The notes below the pieces were generated by a model that was not told where the DNA came from, searched no databases, and saw only the letters and a program-made list of their open reading frames with translations. A program made the position numbers and the translations under genes. Below, piece after piece: positions 41,664 through 50,585 of a stretch of 64,000 nt of DNA. Origin of the DNA: Deltaproteobacteria bacterium (GTDB taxonomy: Bacteria > Acidobacteriota > Thermoanaerobaculia > Multivoradales > JAHZIX01); assembly GCA_022601195.1 (NCBI GenBank), contig JAHZIX010000045.1, positions 248,001 to 312,000 on the forward strand, written 5' to 3'. The first letter of the stretch is position 1, and every line of letters begins with the position of its first letter.

Positions 41664-43014
41664 GGTCCGCATTCTGGTCGTGGAAGATGAAGCGGATCAG
41701 CGCCACTTGGTCCTCGAGATTCTCAGCGCGGCAGGCTTTCAAGTGGCGGGAGCAGAGAGCGCAGAAGAAGCCCTGAGGGAGGTGAATCGGTCTCCCGTGG
41801 ATTTGATTTTGGCGGACTGGAAGCTCCCGGAAATGGATGGCTTGAGCTTGCTGGCACAGCTCAGAGAAAAACACCCATCCATCGCCTTCATCATGGTGAC
41901 GGCCTATGGCACCATCGCCCGAGCCGTGGAAGCCATCCGCGCCGGAGCGGACGATTACCTACCCAAACCCTTCGAGCGACAGGCTTTACTGTTAGCCATC
42001 GAGCGCACCCTGCGGGCCAGACGGCTGCTGGACGAGAACCGGCGGCTTTCGGAGGCGCTGGAGGAGCGGGATCGTCTGGTGGATCTGGTGGGCAGCGCTC
42101 CTTCCATGCAGAAGTTGTTTCGCCGGGTCGAGAAGGTCGCCAGCACCGATGCGACCGTGCTTCTCAGCGGTGAGAGCGGAACCGGAAAAGAGCTTGCTGC
42201 CAGAGCCCTCCACACCCTCTCTCGCCGCCAAGGCAAGGCTTTTGTGGCAGTCAACTGTGCGGCCATTCCCGAGGGCTTGTTGGAGGCTGAGTTCTTCGGA
42301 GCGGAACGGGGAGCCTTTACCGGTGCCGATCGCCGACGAGCAGGAAAATTCGAAGTAGCCACCGACGGCACCTTGTTTCTGGACGAGGTGGGAGAGCTTC
42401 CCCTGAGCCTTCAGCCAAAGCTGTTACGAGCCCTTCAGGAGGGACGATTCAATCGAGTGGGTGGGACCGACGAGATCTCCGTGGACTTTCGCCTGATCGC
42501 TGCCACCAATCGAGATTTGCCCGCAGAGGTAGCTGCGGGTCGCTTCCGAGAAGACCTCTTCTACCGCCTCAATGTGGTTCCCATTCGACTTCCTCCTCTG
42601 CGGGAAAGACGCGAGGATATCCCTCGCCTGATTCGACATTTCGCTGCCGGCGCCGCCCGACGCCATGGCATCACTCAGGCCCGTTTTCCTAAGCTCGTCC
42701 TGCGCCGGCTCATCGACTATTCCTGGCCCGGGAATGTTCGCGAGCTCGCCAACGCCGTCGAGCGCCTCATCCTGCTGGCGGAGGATGATCAGGTGCGCCA
42801 GGAAGACCTACCGGCCAGTTTCACTCGCCCCGCTGGAGGTAGCGAGTTTCGTCTCGGCCCCGGCGGACTGTCCTGGGTCAACCACGAGCGAAATGTCCTC
42901 GAGCAAGCCTTGGAACTGGCCAACAACAACCGTGCCCGGGCGGCTCGTCTTCTGGACCTGCCCTACAAGGCTTTTCTCTATCGGCTGCAAAAGCATGGTC
43001 TTGCGGAATCCTGA
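41656..43014 (+). CDS. NtrC-family sigma-54 response regulator
   Basis: 452 residues in the three-domain plan. The receiver (1-120) has VVEDEADQ, DLILADWKLPEMDG with the Asp acceptor, and YLPKPF. The AAA+ domain (about 140-370) carries Walker A GESGTGKELAARALH, the sigma-54 contact loop GAFTGAD and Walker B GTLFLDEVGEL. The Fis-type helix-turn-helix ends the protein (LELANNNRARAARLLDLPYKAFLYRLQ). It activates sigma-54 promoters; two good candidates lie immediately before its operon and before the next gene. GGAGGAGC inside the kinase gene serves the ATG. Confidence 0.93.
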   Translation: MTEVRILVVEDEADQRHLVLEILSAAGFQVAGAESAEEALREVNRSPVDLILADWKLPEMDGLSLLAQLREKHPSIAFIMVTAYGTIARAVEAIRAGADDYLPKPFERQALLLAIERTLRARRLLDENRRLSEALEERDRLVDLVGSAPSMQKLFRRVEKVASTDATVLLSGESGTGKELAARALHTLSRRQGKAFVAVNCAAIPEGLLEAEFFGAERGAFTGADRRRAGKFEVATDGTLFLDEVGELPLSLQPKLLRALQEGRFNRVGGTDEISVDFRLIAATNRDLPAEVAAGRFREDLFYRLNVVPIRLPPLRERREDIPRLIRHFAAGAARRHGITQARFPKLVLRRLIDYSWPGNVRELANAVERLILLAEDDQVRQEDLPASFTRPAGGSEFRLGPGGLSWVNHERNVLEQALELANNNRARAARLLDLPYKAFLYRLQKHGLAES

Positions 43015-43027
43015 TCGTTGGCTCATT

Positions 43028-43098
43028 TGGGGATTCGTCTCCCCATTTCGGGATATCCCGATGAGCTTTCGCCGCTCACGGCGGGATGAATCCCCGCC
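43028..43098. promoter_or_regulatory. Cluster of three palindromes, possible activator sites
   Basis: TGGGGATTCGTCTCCCCA (43028-43045), TCGGGATATCCCGA (43048-43061, perfect) and GGCGGGATGAATCCCCGCC (43080-43098) share a GGGAT/ATCCC core. They lie 42-113 bases upstream of a sigma-54-like promoter, the usual place for NtrC-type binding sites. The first could also act as a terminator for the regulator gene. Confidence 0.5.
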
Positions 43099-43139
43099 AG
43101 GCACCCGGCGATGGAAGATTTTTCCTCCATCCCAGAAGA

Positions 43140-43155
43140 TGGCATGGCTGTTGCG
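43140..43155 (+). promoter_or_regulatory. Sigma-54-like promoter of the acidic secreted protein
   Basis: TGGCATGGCTGTTGCG has GG (43141-43142) and GC (43153-43154) exactly 10 bases apart and matches TGGCAY-N5-TTGC fully. The start codon is 81 bases downstream. Confidence 0.6.
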
Positions 43156-43235
43156 GTAGAAGCGAGCAGAAGCTAAACCTGTCGGCGCTGAGATAACCTT
43201 AGCCCGGCAGAAGCCAACCAAGGAGGACTCATTCG

Positions 43236-43880
43236 ATGAAAACGATTTCCAAGCGGACCCTCTTGCTACTAACAGCAGCCCTTGTCTTCGCCCCGGCCTT
43301 CGCCCAAGCGAGCCCGGACAACGACGAGCAACGGCGAGTCAAGGTTCTCATCGCTGATGACGGCGACATGGAGACCCATGAATTCGACCTGGAAGACATG
43401 TACGTCGGCGAGACGCGGGAATTCACCACCGACTCCGGCCGCGTCCTGGAGGTCACCCGTACCGAGGACGGACAGACGATCACTTTGGATGGCGAGGAAA
43501 TCAACCTTCACGCCACGGCACACATGGACCACGAACACCAACACGGAGAGGACCACGAACACGGCGATGGTCACCGGGTGAGAATCCACAAAGAAGTGAT
43601 TGTCGAAGGTGAAGATGGGGACGACGATGAGGGTCGCAAGGTCCGTAAGATCATCCGCATCGACAACGGAGGCGGCGACGTCGACATCGACGTTCTCGAC
43701 GGAAGCCTCGAGGGTCTCCTCGAGATCGACTGCGAAGATGGGGACGAGGAATGCTCCGAAGACAATCTTCGAGCTCGCATCCTAGCGGTGGTCGGTGATG
43801 ACGTCGATGCGGACGATGGGGACGTCGTCATCATCAAGAAGCGTATCCGTCACGAAGAAGACGACGAAGACGAGGACTGA
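43236..43880 (+). CDS. Secreted acidic, His-rich protein
   Basis: 214 residues. A signal peptide (KTISKRTLLLLTAALVFAPA, cleavage after AQA) is followed by a strongly acidic protein. A histidine cluster (HMDHEHQHGEDHEHGDGH, about residues 98-115) looks able to bind metals such as Zn, Ni or Cu. DDED runs end the protein. No family is recognised. AAGGAGG precedes the ATG. A sigma-54-like promoter and palindromes lie upstream, next to the NtrC-type regulator gene, so the two-component pair probably controls it. A metal or envelope-stress role is an inference from composition only. Confidence 0.7.
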   Translation: MKTISKRTLLLLTAALVFAPAFAQASPDNDEQRRVKVLIADDGDMETHEFDLEDMYVGETREFTTDSGRVLEVTRTEDGQTITLDGEEINLHATAHMDHEHQHGEDHEHGDGHRVRIHKEVIVEGEDGDDDEGRKVRKIIRIDNGGGDVDIDVLDGSLEGLLEIDCEDGDEECSEDNLRARILAVVGDDVDADDGDVVIIKKRIRHEEDDEDED

Positions 43881-43884
43881 GCCC

Positions 43885-44952
43885 ATTCTAAGCCGGCCCA
43901 TCGTCCTCGGCATCGAAACCTCCTGCGACGACACCGCCTGTGCGGTGGTGGATGGTCGCGGGAGGATTCTTGCCTCAGTGGTCTCCAGCCAGTTGGCTGC
44001 CCACCGCCCTTATGGCGGCGTGGTGCCGGAAATCGCTTCGCGAGAACACCTCAGCAACTGGCCCCTGGTGAGTCGGCAGACTCTTGAAAAGGCAGGCCTG
44101 ACACTCCAACAAGTGGATGCCGTGGCCGCCACTCGCGGACCGGGCTTGATGGGCTCTCTGTTGGTTGGCCTTTCCCTCGGCAAGTCAATGGCCTATGCCC
44201 TCGGCAAGCCCTTTCACGGCGTCCACCACCTGGAGGGGCACGTCTTTTCCCCTTTTCTGAACTCTGAAGACGAGTCGGCGCGAGAAGCGCCAGAGAGTTT
44301 CCTAGCGCTGGTGGTCTCGGGGGGCCACACTTCTCTGCTCAGCGTAGCCGGCGCTCAGGTCACCAGTCTCGCCGAAACCCGAGACGATGCCATGGGAGAA
44401 GTCTTTGACAAGGTCGGCAAACGCCTGGGGCTCGCCTATCCTCAAGGACCTTTGGTCGACGAATTGGCGGAGCTGGGGGACCCAACTCGTCACCCGCTAC
44501 CGGTGGCCTCCACCAAAGAAAGCCTGGACTTCTCCTACTCTGGTCTTAAGACCCAAACCATGGTGGAGATAGAAGCCTTGGAGCGCGCTGGCGTCGACGT
44601 GGCCTATGACCCTGAACGAGAGCTTCCCTTCGCCTCTCCAGTGCTGGATCTCCTGGCTGGATTCCGTTTCGCAGCGGTGGAGCAGATCCTGCGGCGCCTA
44701 CGCCGGTTGCACCGCCGCCAGCCCATTGGGCTTCTCGCCGTATCCGGCGGAGCCGCCGCGAACCGGCTGCTACGCCGAAAGCTGAGCGGCTGGGCACAGG
44801 AAACCGGTATCGACCTGCGCTTGGTGCCCCTCAGTTACGCTGGTGACAACGCCGCCATGATCGCCCATGCGGCTTTGCTCCGGCAGCGGCGAGGAGTAAC
44901 CGACGACCCCATGTCCACCGAGGCGGAAAGCCGCATCCCCTTTGCGGGCTAG
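43885..44952 (+). CDS. tsaD: tRNA threonylcarbamoyladenosine transferase TsaD
   Basis: About 355 residues. TsaD moves the threonylcarbamoyl group to A37 of ANN-decoding tRNAs with TsaB/TsaE. Motifs: LGIETSCDDTACAVV, PEIASREH, GPGLMGSLLVGL, the metal ligands in HHLEGH, ALVVSGGHTSL, GEVFDKVGKRLGL and YAGDNAAMIAHAA. The start is odd: no ATG, GTG or TTG lies at the family position. An ATT at 43885 has GAGG 9 bases before it and gives the normal N-terminus LSRPIVLGIE. The only alternatives are GTG/ATG codons inside the preceding gene (43795-43816), which add a basic tail of about 25-30 residues. Confidence 0.88.
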   Translation: MLSRPIVLGIETSCDDTACAVVDGRGRILASVVSSQLAAHRPYGGVVPEIASREHLSNWPLVSRQTLEKAGLTLQQVDAVAATRGPGLMGSLLVGLSLGKSMAYALGKPFHGVHHLEGHVFSPFLNSEDESAREAPESFLALVVSGGHTSLLSVAGAQVTSLAETRDDAMGEVFDKVGKRLGLAYPQGPLVDELAELGDPTRHPLPVASTKESLDFSYSGLKTQTMVEIEALERAGVDVAYDPERELPFASPVLDLLAGFRFAAVEQILRRLRRLHRRQPIGLLAVSGGAAANRLLRRKLSGWAQETGIDLRLVPLSYAGDNAAMIAHAALLRQRRGVTDDPMSTEAESRIPFAG

Positions 44953-44953
44953 G

Positions 44954-46249
44954 TCAACTGTCTCCACCGTATCCGGTGACGATATAGCTACCGGACCTCT
45001 TGTCTCGCCGGAGACTGACGATTCCCTTGTCCTCAGCGTCTTCCAGCAGCTCTGAGAAAGTCCGATAGCCGTAGTAGCCCTCGTTGAAGGAGGGCTTCTT
45101 GCGCTTCATGGTTTGCTTCACCATAGAGCCCCAAAGCACTTCCTTATTCTCTCGGATCAGCGCCTTCATGGCATCGGTCATCAAGCCGAAAGCTTCGGCA
45201 TCCTTCGCCTCCAAACCCGCCATGAGGGGTGCGGTTTGAGCGTCTCTCCAGAGGTCCTCGTAGTAGATGAACTCATCACAGTTGTCGATCAGCAGATTCG
45301 AGGAGGCATCTTTGACCCCCACGCCGATGACATATTTATTGTTTTCCTTGAGTTTCGACACCAGAGGGGAAAAGTCACTATCGCCGGAAAGAATGACGTA
45401 GGTGTCGATGTGCTCGTTGGAATAACAGAGATCCATCGCATCCACGACCATCTTGATATCGGCGCTGTTCTTGCCGGAATAGTATTTCTGTGGAATCTCG
45501 ATCAGCTCGATACCGGCCTCGTGAAAGGTCTTTTTGTAGTCGCTATAGCGAGACCAATCTGAGTAGGCCTTCTTGACGATGACCTTTCCCTTCTCGATCA
45601 GCCGCTCGAGAACCAGCGCAATCTCGAACTTCTTGTTATGGGACTGGCGAACCCCGAGAGCAATGTTCTCGAAGTCGCAAAAAAGAGCGATCTTGCTCTC
45701 GGTCTCGTCAGAAGCAGAGCGCTGGGGCGAGTCGAGAAAGATCTCTCTAAGAATCGCTTCCAGGCTCGGCTGGCTAGTCGCCGACTCCTCCAGGTCCTCC
45801 ACTACCGGCTGCTCCTTGCGGGGACTTCGGGAGCTGCGCTCGCCGGCGTCGTCTAGGTCCCGGTCCTGTTCTGGGGCCGTTTCCTGAGTCCGCGGACCTC
45901 GGCGACGTCCACGTCCTCCCCGGCGGCTGCGGCTGCGGCTTGGAGCCGGGCGCTCGCTACTGGGTTCAGGAGCTTCAGGCTCCGAAGCTGCGGATTCCGG
46001 AGTTGCAGGTTCAGGGGAAGCAGATTCCGGGGCACTGCCTGCCCGGGAAGATTCTTCGACCGCACCTTCTGAGGCAGGCGGTACGGAGGCTTCCTTTGCC
46101 TCTACGGAAACTTCTCGCTGCACCTCTGGAGAAGGCTGGGCCACCTCGGAAGGTTCCTCTCGCTGTTCGCCGGATTGCTGCTGTCGAGTTTCTTGATCTT
46201 GTTCTTGTTCCGCCTCATCAGAGGTCGGCCTAATCCACCATGGAGCCAA
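44954..46249 (-). CDS. NYN-domain (LabA-like) ribonuclease-like protein with OST-HTH-type tail
   Basis: 431 residues. The first 180 residues are low-complexity, first acidic/Gln/Glu/Pro-rich and then with an Arg/Ser/Gly block (SRSRSRRGGRGRRRG) that may bind RNA. The NYN/PIN-like domain spans about 185-320: KIALFCDFENIALGVRQ with its Asp, NSADIKMVVDAMDLCY and TYVILSGDSDFSPLVSKL. The C-terminal 80 residues resemble an OST-HTH/LOTUS domain (VKQTMKRKKPSFNEGYYGYRTFSELLEDAE). Such proteins are predicted RNases. The TTG start at 46249 has AAAGGAGC in front. It converges on tsaD with one base between them. Confidence 0.85.
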   Translation of the reverse strand: MAPWWIRPTSDEAEQEQDQETRQQQSGEQREEPSEVAQPSPEVQREVSVEAKEASVPPASEGAVEESSRAGSAPESASPEPATPESAASEPEAPEPSSERPAPSRSRSRRGGRGRRRGPRTQETAPEQDRDLDDAGERSSRSPRKEQPVVEDLEESATSQPSLEAILREIFLDSPQRSASDETESKIALFCDFENIALGVRQSHNKKFEIALVLERLIEKGKVIVKKAYSDWSRYSDYKKTFHEAGIELIEIPQKYYSGKNSADIKMVVDAMDLCYSNEHIDTYVILSGDSDFSPLVSKLKENNKYVIGVGVKDASSNLLIDNCDEFIYYEDLWRDAQTAPLMAGLEAKDAEAFGLMTDAMKALIRENKEVLWGSMVKQTMKRKKPSFNEGYYGYRTFSELLEDAEDKGIVSLRRDKRSGSYIVTGYGGDS

Positions 46250-46614
46250 TTTGCTCGCTCCTTTCTCGATTTTTATCGAATAGGGTCTTGTTACTGAAAA
46301 TCCGTTAGTTCTTGGGCATCGCGCCGCAGCATCCAGGCCTGCCGCTTCAAAACCTACAGGTCACGGGCTCTGACGGGAGCGCCAGCCTTCTGACAGTGTG
46401 CGATTCTCGATTCTTAGGTCGGGTCGTAGACTGCGGCGGGAGAAAGAAGGCGGAGGCGGGGCGCGGCGTTCCACGACGCCGGGGCGGAGTATAGCGTAAA
46501 TACAGACTAGCGGCGAAGCCTCGCACTGATATAGTGGAACCTTGAGCAGCGGCTCTATCCCGAGATCGAATCTGAAACCGACCTGACGCTCCACGCGAAC
46601 GAACCCCCGAAGCC
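46250..46614. other. 365-base gap between divergent NYN and kinase genes
   Basis: No gene is seen. It holds a perfect hairpin CGGCGT-TCCACG-ACGCCG (46464-46481) and a possible -10 TATAGT (46530-46535) inside CACTGATATAGTG, 80 bases before the deoxynucleoside kinase start. Confidence 0.45.
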
Positions 46615-47265
46615 TTGAGCCAACCGTCACTGCCGTTCAACTACCTGGCCGTCGATGGCCCTATCGGAGTGGGAAAGACCACTCTGGTGGAGATGCTCAC
46701 TCGTCGCTTCGAGGGAGTGAAGGTACTCGAAGACATCGAGAACCCCTTTCTTCCAGGCTTTTACAAAGATCGGCCCGGGGCTGCCTTTCAGACTGAGCTC
46801 TACTTTCTGCTGTCGCGCTACAAGCAGCAGAAAGACATCGTTCAGCGAGATATGTTCGATCGCTTGGTGGTTTCCGACTACAGCTTCCAAAAAAATCGGG
46901 TCTTCGCCTACCTCAATCTGACCGACGACGAGCTCATGCTCTTCGACAAGCTCTACAACCTGCTAGAGCCGCAAGTTCCGGTCCCGGACCTGGTGCTGTA
47001 TTTGGTCGCCGACCTGGATACCTGCATGTCGCGGATCAAGAAGCGGAACCGTAGCTTCGAGAAAGAGATGTCCGTCGACTACATGCGGGAGCTCATCGAC
47101 GCCTACAATCACTACTACCACTACTACGATCGCTCTCCATTGTTGGTGGTGGATACCCGCGACTTGGATTTCCCGAACCGGGAAGAAGACTTCGAAGACT
47201 TGATTCACCAGCTCTCACGGCCTATTAAGGCTACTCAGTACTACGTTCCCCGGAGCCGCTCCTAG
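46615..47265 (+). CDS. Deoxynucleoside kinase
   Basis: 216 residues. P-loop kinase of the deoxyadenosine/deoxyguanosine kinase type: YLAVDGPIGVGKTTLVEML (Walker A), a FDRLVVSDYSFQKNRVFA block with the family DRS-like region, and the lid CMSRIKKRNRSFE. It phosphorylates deoxynucleosides for salvage; specificity is not readable. The only start is TTG at 46615 with no good ribosome site, so the N-terminus is slightly uncertain. The stop codon directly abuts the thiG start. Confidence 0.85.
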   Translation: MSQPSLPFNYLAVDGPIGVGKTTLVEMLTRRFEGVKVLEDIENPFLPGFYKDRPGAAFQTELYFLLSRYKQQKDIVQRDMFDRLVVSDYSFQKNRVFAYLNLTDDELMLFDKLYNLLEPQVPVPDLVLYLVADLDTCMSRIKKRNRSFEKEMSVDYMRELIDAYNHYYHYYDRSPLLVVDTRDLDFPNREEDFEDLIHQLSRPIKATQYYVPRSRS

Positions 47266-48051
47266 ATGGCCGACCCAAACTCCGCCTCTCTTCAGATTGC
47301 TGGCCGAACCTTTCAATCTCGCCTCATCGTCGGTACGGGGAAATATCCGGACTTCGAGACCATGGCGGCCGCTCACGCTGCCTCGGGAGCCGAGATGGTC
47401 ACCGTCGCTTTGCGGCGGGTGAACCTGGACGAGCGGGGCCAGGGCTCCATGCTCGATTTCATCCCCACGGAACGCTACCTTCTACTTCCGAATACCGCTG
47501 GCTGCTACACCGCCGACGAAGCCGTGCGGACCGCCCGCCTGGCTCGCGAATTGGGCGGTTGGAATTGGGTCAAGTTGGAAGTGATCGGCGACAAGAAGAC
47601 CCTCTTCCCGGACAATTTGGAGCTGCTCGAAGCGACCAAGACTCTGGTCGCAGAAGGGTTCGTCGTCCTGCCCTACACCAACGATGATCCCGTGGTCTGC
47701 AAGCGGCTCGAAGACTTGGGAGCGGCGGCGGTCATGCCCCTCGGTGCCCCGATCGGTTCCGGAATGGGAATTCGAAATCGGGCCAATCTCAAGATTATCG
47801 TCGAGCAGGCCTCCGTCCCGGTCATCGTCGATGCCGGCGTGGGCACCGCTTCCGATGCGTCTATCGCCCTGGAGTTGGGCGCCGACGGAGTGCTCATGAA
47901 CACGGCTATCGCAGGTGCCCAGGACCCCGTCGCGATGGCCAAGGCCATGAAACTGGCGGTTCGAGCGGGACACCTAGCTTCTCGCGCTGGCCGAATCCCA
48001 AGAAAGCTCTACGCCTCAGCTTCCTCCCCGATAGACGGCCTGATCGAATAA
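47266..48051 (+). CDS. thiG: Thiazole synthase
   Basis: 261 residues. ThiG makes the thiazole phosphate of thiamine from deoxyxylulose phosphate, dehydroglycine and ThiS-thiocarboxylate. Motifs: [65 protein letters not shown] with the Schiff-base Lys, [14 protein letters not shown] and [26 protein letters not shown] in the end of the kinase gene serves the ATG. No other thiamine gene or TPP riboswitch is near, so its pairing with a deoxynucleoside kinase is unusual. Confidence 0.95.
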   Translation: MADPNSASLQIAGRTFQSRLIVGTGKYPDFETMAAAHAASGAEMVTVALRRVNLDERGQGSMLDFIPTERYLLLPNTAGCYTADEAVRTARLARELGGWNWVKLEVIGDKKTLFPDNLELLEATKTLVAEGFVVLPYTNDDPVVCKRLEDLGAAAVMPLGAPIGSGMGIRNRANLKIIVEQASVPVIVDAGVGTASDASIALELGADGVLMNTAIAGAQDPVAMAKAMKLAVRAGHLASRAGRIPRKLYASASSPIDGLIE

Positions 48052-48081
48052 CTGCCGACGCGCACCCGCCGAGAAGAGTCC

Positions 48082-48423
48082 TCAGGGACACTCGAGACTA
48101 ACCAGGCAACTATCCCGTATGGTGGCGCAGATGGCCGGTGGCTGCGAGGTGACACAAGCGTTGTACAGGTTGTGGCAGTCTTGACAAGTGCAAAAGCAGT
48201 TTAGATTGTTCCCCGGTTCGGCCTGATTCACTGCGGCGAAAACCGTTGGGGAGGCCAGAAGCACGGTATCCGCTCCTTCGACTTCAGAAACGGCCACACA
48301 AGAGGTCTCTAGAGCCTCGACCTGAGAAGCTAGGACTTTGGACGAACCCTCCTCAGCAACGGCCAGCGGGCTCAGAATGAGTACTACGAATACTGGAAAG
48401 GAAACGCGCAGTAGAGTTTTCAT
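48082..48423 (-). CDS. Small secreted Cys-rich protein
   Basis: 113 residues. A signal peptide (KTLLRVSFPVFVVLILSPLA, cleavage after VA) is set by GGAGG before ATG 48423. The C-terminal 40 residues hold eight cysteines (NCFCTCQDC, then AC, IC, SC and EC), with one more earlier. The CFCTCQDC cluster is distinctive. No family is recognised, and it is not similar to the Cys-rich proteins at 6-8 kb beyond cysteine content. It converges on thiG. Upstream is AT-rich text with CACATTGCATGTG, a palindrome that may be a control site (48519-48531 region). Confidence 0.6.
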   Translation of the reverse strand: MKTLLRVSFPVFVVLILSPLAVAEEGSSKVLASQVEALETSCVAVSEVEGADTVLLASPTVFAAVNQAEPGNNLNCFCTCQDCHNLYNACVTSQPPAICATIRDSCLVSLECP

Positions 48424-48694
48424 CAGAATTCCTCCAGGAGTAGGCGGTTCACCAAGCACAACGCCCCAGAGACAGCTGCTCCAGGAGCGAACACCGAAAC
48501 GACACCCAATCCTACACTTCGCACATGCAATGTGTCGAATGAAAAAGAATATTTTACAACAACCTCTCTCGAAGCAGACGCTCGACCGCCGGCTGGCCCG
48601 GAGCCCATCACTCTGATTGACGGCAGTCCCCCTGAGGCGATAGCGTTCCCTACAATCTAGTCAAACGAACCCCGAGTGCGAGAGAGACTGCTGC

Positions 48695-49435
48695 TTGGGG
48701 CCATCGAGTCAAGTGAGAGTCCTACAAGTGAGACCCTGGACACGAGGAGAGAAGATCGGTTTCGGTAGCGCCTTGATTGGCGCGATTACCTGTATCGCCG
48801 TCCTGTCTACGGTTCCCCCGCTTCGCGACTGGCTAAGGACCGACGAACCCTCCACGGTCCCCAGTACCCTCACCGAGCCGGCCGAGGGATCCGTTTTCAA
48901 TCAAGCTCTCGAACAGCAGCGAATGCTCCTCCAGGAGCAAACCCTCGCCATGCGAGAAGAAGTCCTCCGCCTCAACACGGAACGCATCACGGCCCGAAAG
49001 GCCCGCATCACCGCTACCGCTGAGCGTTTCAAAGACGGAGACAAGAGAAAATACGACCGTATTCTTCTCGCCAACCACTGCTCGGTTCCCATCGACGTCG
49101 CGGTTCACTACAAAGACATCGACGAGACCTGGATCACCCGTGGCTGGTGGCGAGTCGACCCCGACGCCACCGTCAGAACAGATGCCATGACCCGGAATAC
49201 ACCGATCTACTTCTACGCGGAAAACCTCGCTGAAAAGCGTTTTTGGAACGGCACCGACGAAGAAGGTTCGGTTTCCTTCAAAGTCTCCAACTCTCGTTTT
49301 GACCACCTCAAAGGCGAGACCTTCGTCTTCGACAACCCGCGCGACGTCTCCTTCTTCCGCCGTGAGACAGGCAAGGCCTGGATCGACTACACCGAAGATT
49401 TCAAATGCCCCGTAGAAGCCGAACCCGGCACTTGA
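48695..49435 (+). CDS. DUF1036-like membrane-anchored protein
   Basis: Up to 246 residues. One N-terminal membrane helix (IGFGSALIGAITCIAVLSTV) is followed by a helical, probably coiled-coil stretch (QALEQQRMLLQEQTLAMREE...). A C-terminal domain with LANHCSVPIDVAVHYKDIDETW and RGWWRVDPDATV is like DUF1036. Function unknown. The start is uncertain: TTG 48695 and GTG at 48713 or 48728 are all in frame with weak ribosome sites. The gene lies just before the tRNA-Arg that marks the accessory region. Confidence 0.65.
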   Translation: MGPSSQVRVLQVRPWTRGEKIGFGSALIGAITCIAVLSTVPPLRDWLRTDEPSTVPSTLTEPAEGSVFNQALEQQRMLLQEQTLAMREEVLRLNTERITARKARITATAERFKDGDKRKYDRILLANHCSVPIDVAVHYKDIDETWITRGWWRVDPDATVRTDAMTRNTPIYFYAENLAEKRFWNGTDEEGSVSFKVSNSRFDHLKGETFVFDNPRDVSFFRRETGKAWIDYTEDFKCPVEAEPGT

Positions 49436-49520
49436 CCTCCCCCTCTCCCCCTACCTTGCACCCCGCCCTCCTCTGTACTACAATTCGCGCCTCAGCGCGG
49501 CCCTCGGCCGCCACCCAAGT

Positions 49521-49597
49521 GCACCCGTAGCTCAACTGGATAGAGCACCTGACTACGGATCAGGAGGTTTGGGGTTCGAATCCCTACGGGTGCACCA
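49521..49597 (+). tRNA. tRNA-Arg (anticodon ACG)
   Basis: 77 bases including CCA. Acceptor GCACCCG pairs with CGGGTGC; the anticodon loop CTACGGA gives ACG; the T-arm is GGGGTTCGAATCCC. Accessory genes begin directly after it, so it may have served as an integration site, but no second copy of its 3' end was found within the window. Confidence 0.96.
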
Positions 49598-49667
49598 TTC
49601 TAACTCTCTCATTCCAAACAGTTTAGACACCCCACCCCAAAGCGACGGAATCGCCCAAAATCCATCT

Positions 49668-49689
49668 TAGGTACCACCTAGGTACCACC
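49668..49689. repeat. Tandem 11-bp repeat after tRNA-Arg
   Basis: TAGGTACCACC occurs twice in a row. It is 70 bases after the tRNA 3' end, at the edge of the accessory region, and contains GGTACC palindromes. Confidence 0.6.
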
Positions 49690-49901
49690 AGCTCCGAACT
49701 CACCCACAGCCCGGCCATCGCCGCTGAAGCCTTCGCTCCGCGGCCTTGAAACCCCTCCCGGGGCTGACGCTGCTCCGGCTGGCTCTCCATCTGGCCAGGC
49801 TCTCTCCATCCTCTGGGCTGGCCCAGATCGTTGACACCTCGCCCCGTTTTCGCTTAGTGGTATGGCCCCCGGCCCGGCAGAACCGGTCCCGGGGATCCAA
49901 A

Positions 49902-50585
49902 ATGGAAGAAGTTCGCGACCCCAGACAACCCCAAAAACCAACCTCGGATCTCGCCCCCAGCCCGGCTGACCGACTCCAAGACCATGGACCAAGATCCCTC
50001 ACCAATGCGGAGCTCCTCGCCGTGGCCGGCGACCTTGATCCCGATCAAGCCCTGGCCCTACTCCAAGCCTCCGGCGGCCTCGCTCGTCTGCGCCAGACGC
50101 TCACTACCGAGCACCTCCCGTTCCCCGGCCCGGCCCACACCGCCTCCCGACTCCGGGCTTCCCTCGAGCTCTCTACCCGCCTCGCCCGTGCCAGGCTCCG
50201 ACCCGGCAAACTCCTCAACCGGCCATCCGTTGTCGCCAAGTACCTCATCGCTCGCTACAGCGTTCCCAACCAGGAGGTCGCCGGCGCCGTCTTCCTCGAC
50301 CACCGCCTCCGGCACCTTGCTGACCACGAACTCTTCCGCGGCACCCGGCGCCGCTGCGACATCAGCCCCGAGCCCTTCCTCCGCCACGCCCTTCTCCTCG
50401 ACGCCCACGCGATCATCGCCTTCCACACCCATCCCAGCGGCGAGGTCGAAGCGAGCGAGGAGGACATCGCCTTCACCAAGCGCTTGAAGGAAGCTTGTGA
50501 GGCGGCGGGGTTCTATCTGGTAGATCATCTGATCCTTGGCGAAGCGGGGAAGCGGACTTCCTTACGGCAAGAGGAAGTGCTCTGA
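49902..50585 (+). CDS. RadC-like JAB domain protein
   Basis: 227 residues. A helix-hairpin-like N-terminal part with DRLQDHGPRSLTNAELLAVAG is followed by the RadC-type JAB/MPN domain: RHALLLDAHAIIAFHTHPSGEVEASEEDIAFTKRL (metal ligands His-x-His-x7+-Asp) and LVDHLILGEAG. The N-terminal half is diverged compared with housekeeping RadC. Such genes are common on genomic islands, near recombinases and defence genes, and their enzymatic role is not settled. ATG 49902 was chosen because of the EVRDP start with GGGGAT before it; the longer frame from 49746 has no support. Confidence 0.8.
   Translation: MEEVRDPRQPQKPTSDLAPSPADRLQDHGPRSLTNAELLAVAGDLDPDQALALLQASGGLARLRQTLTTEHLPFPGPAHTASRLRASLELSTRLARARLRPGKLLNRPSVVAKYLIARYSVPNQEVAGAVFLDHRLRHLADHELFRGTRRRCDISPEPFLRHALLLDAHAIIAFHTHPSGEVEASEEDIAFTKRLKEACEAAGFYLVDHLILGEAGKRTSLRQEEVL

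Noticed and set aside
42000-43000. CRISPR arrays, insertion sequences or prophage genes anywhere in the window
   Set aside because: No regularly spaced repeats, transposase motifs or phage structural genes were found on reading both strands.
47066-47266. TPP riboswitch for thiG
   Set aside because: thiG starts at the base after the kinase stop and no THI-box-like sequence is present.
49521-49690. tRNA-Arg 3' end as a proven att site
   Set aside because: No repeat of the tRNA 3' end was found elsewhere in the window, so integration here is only a possibility.
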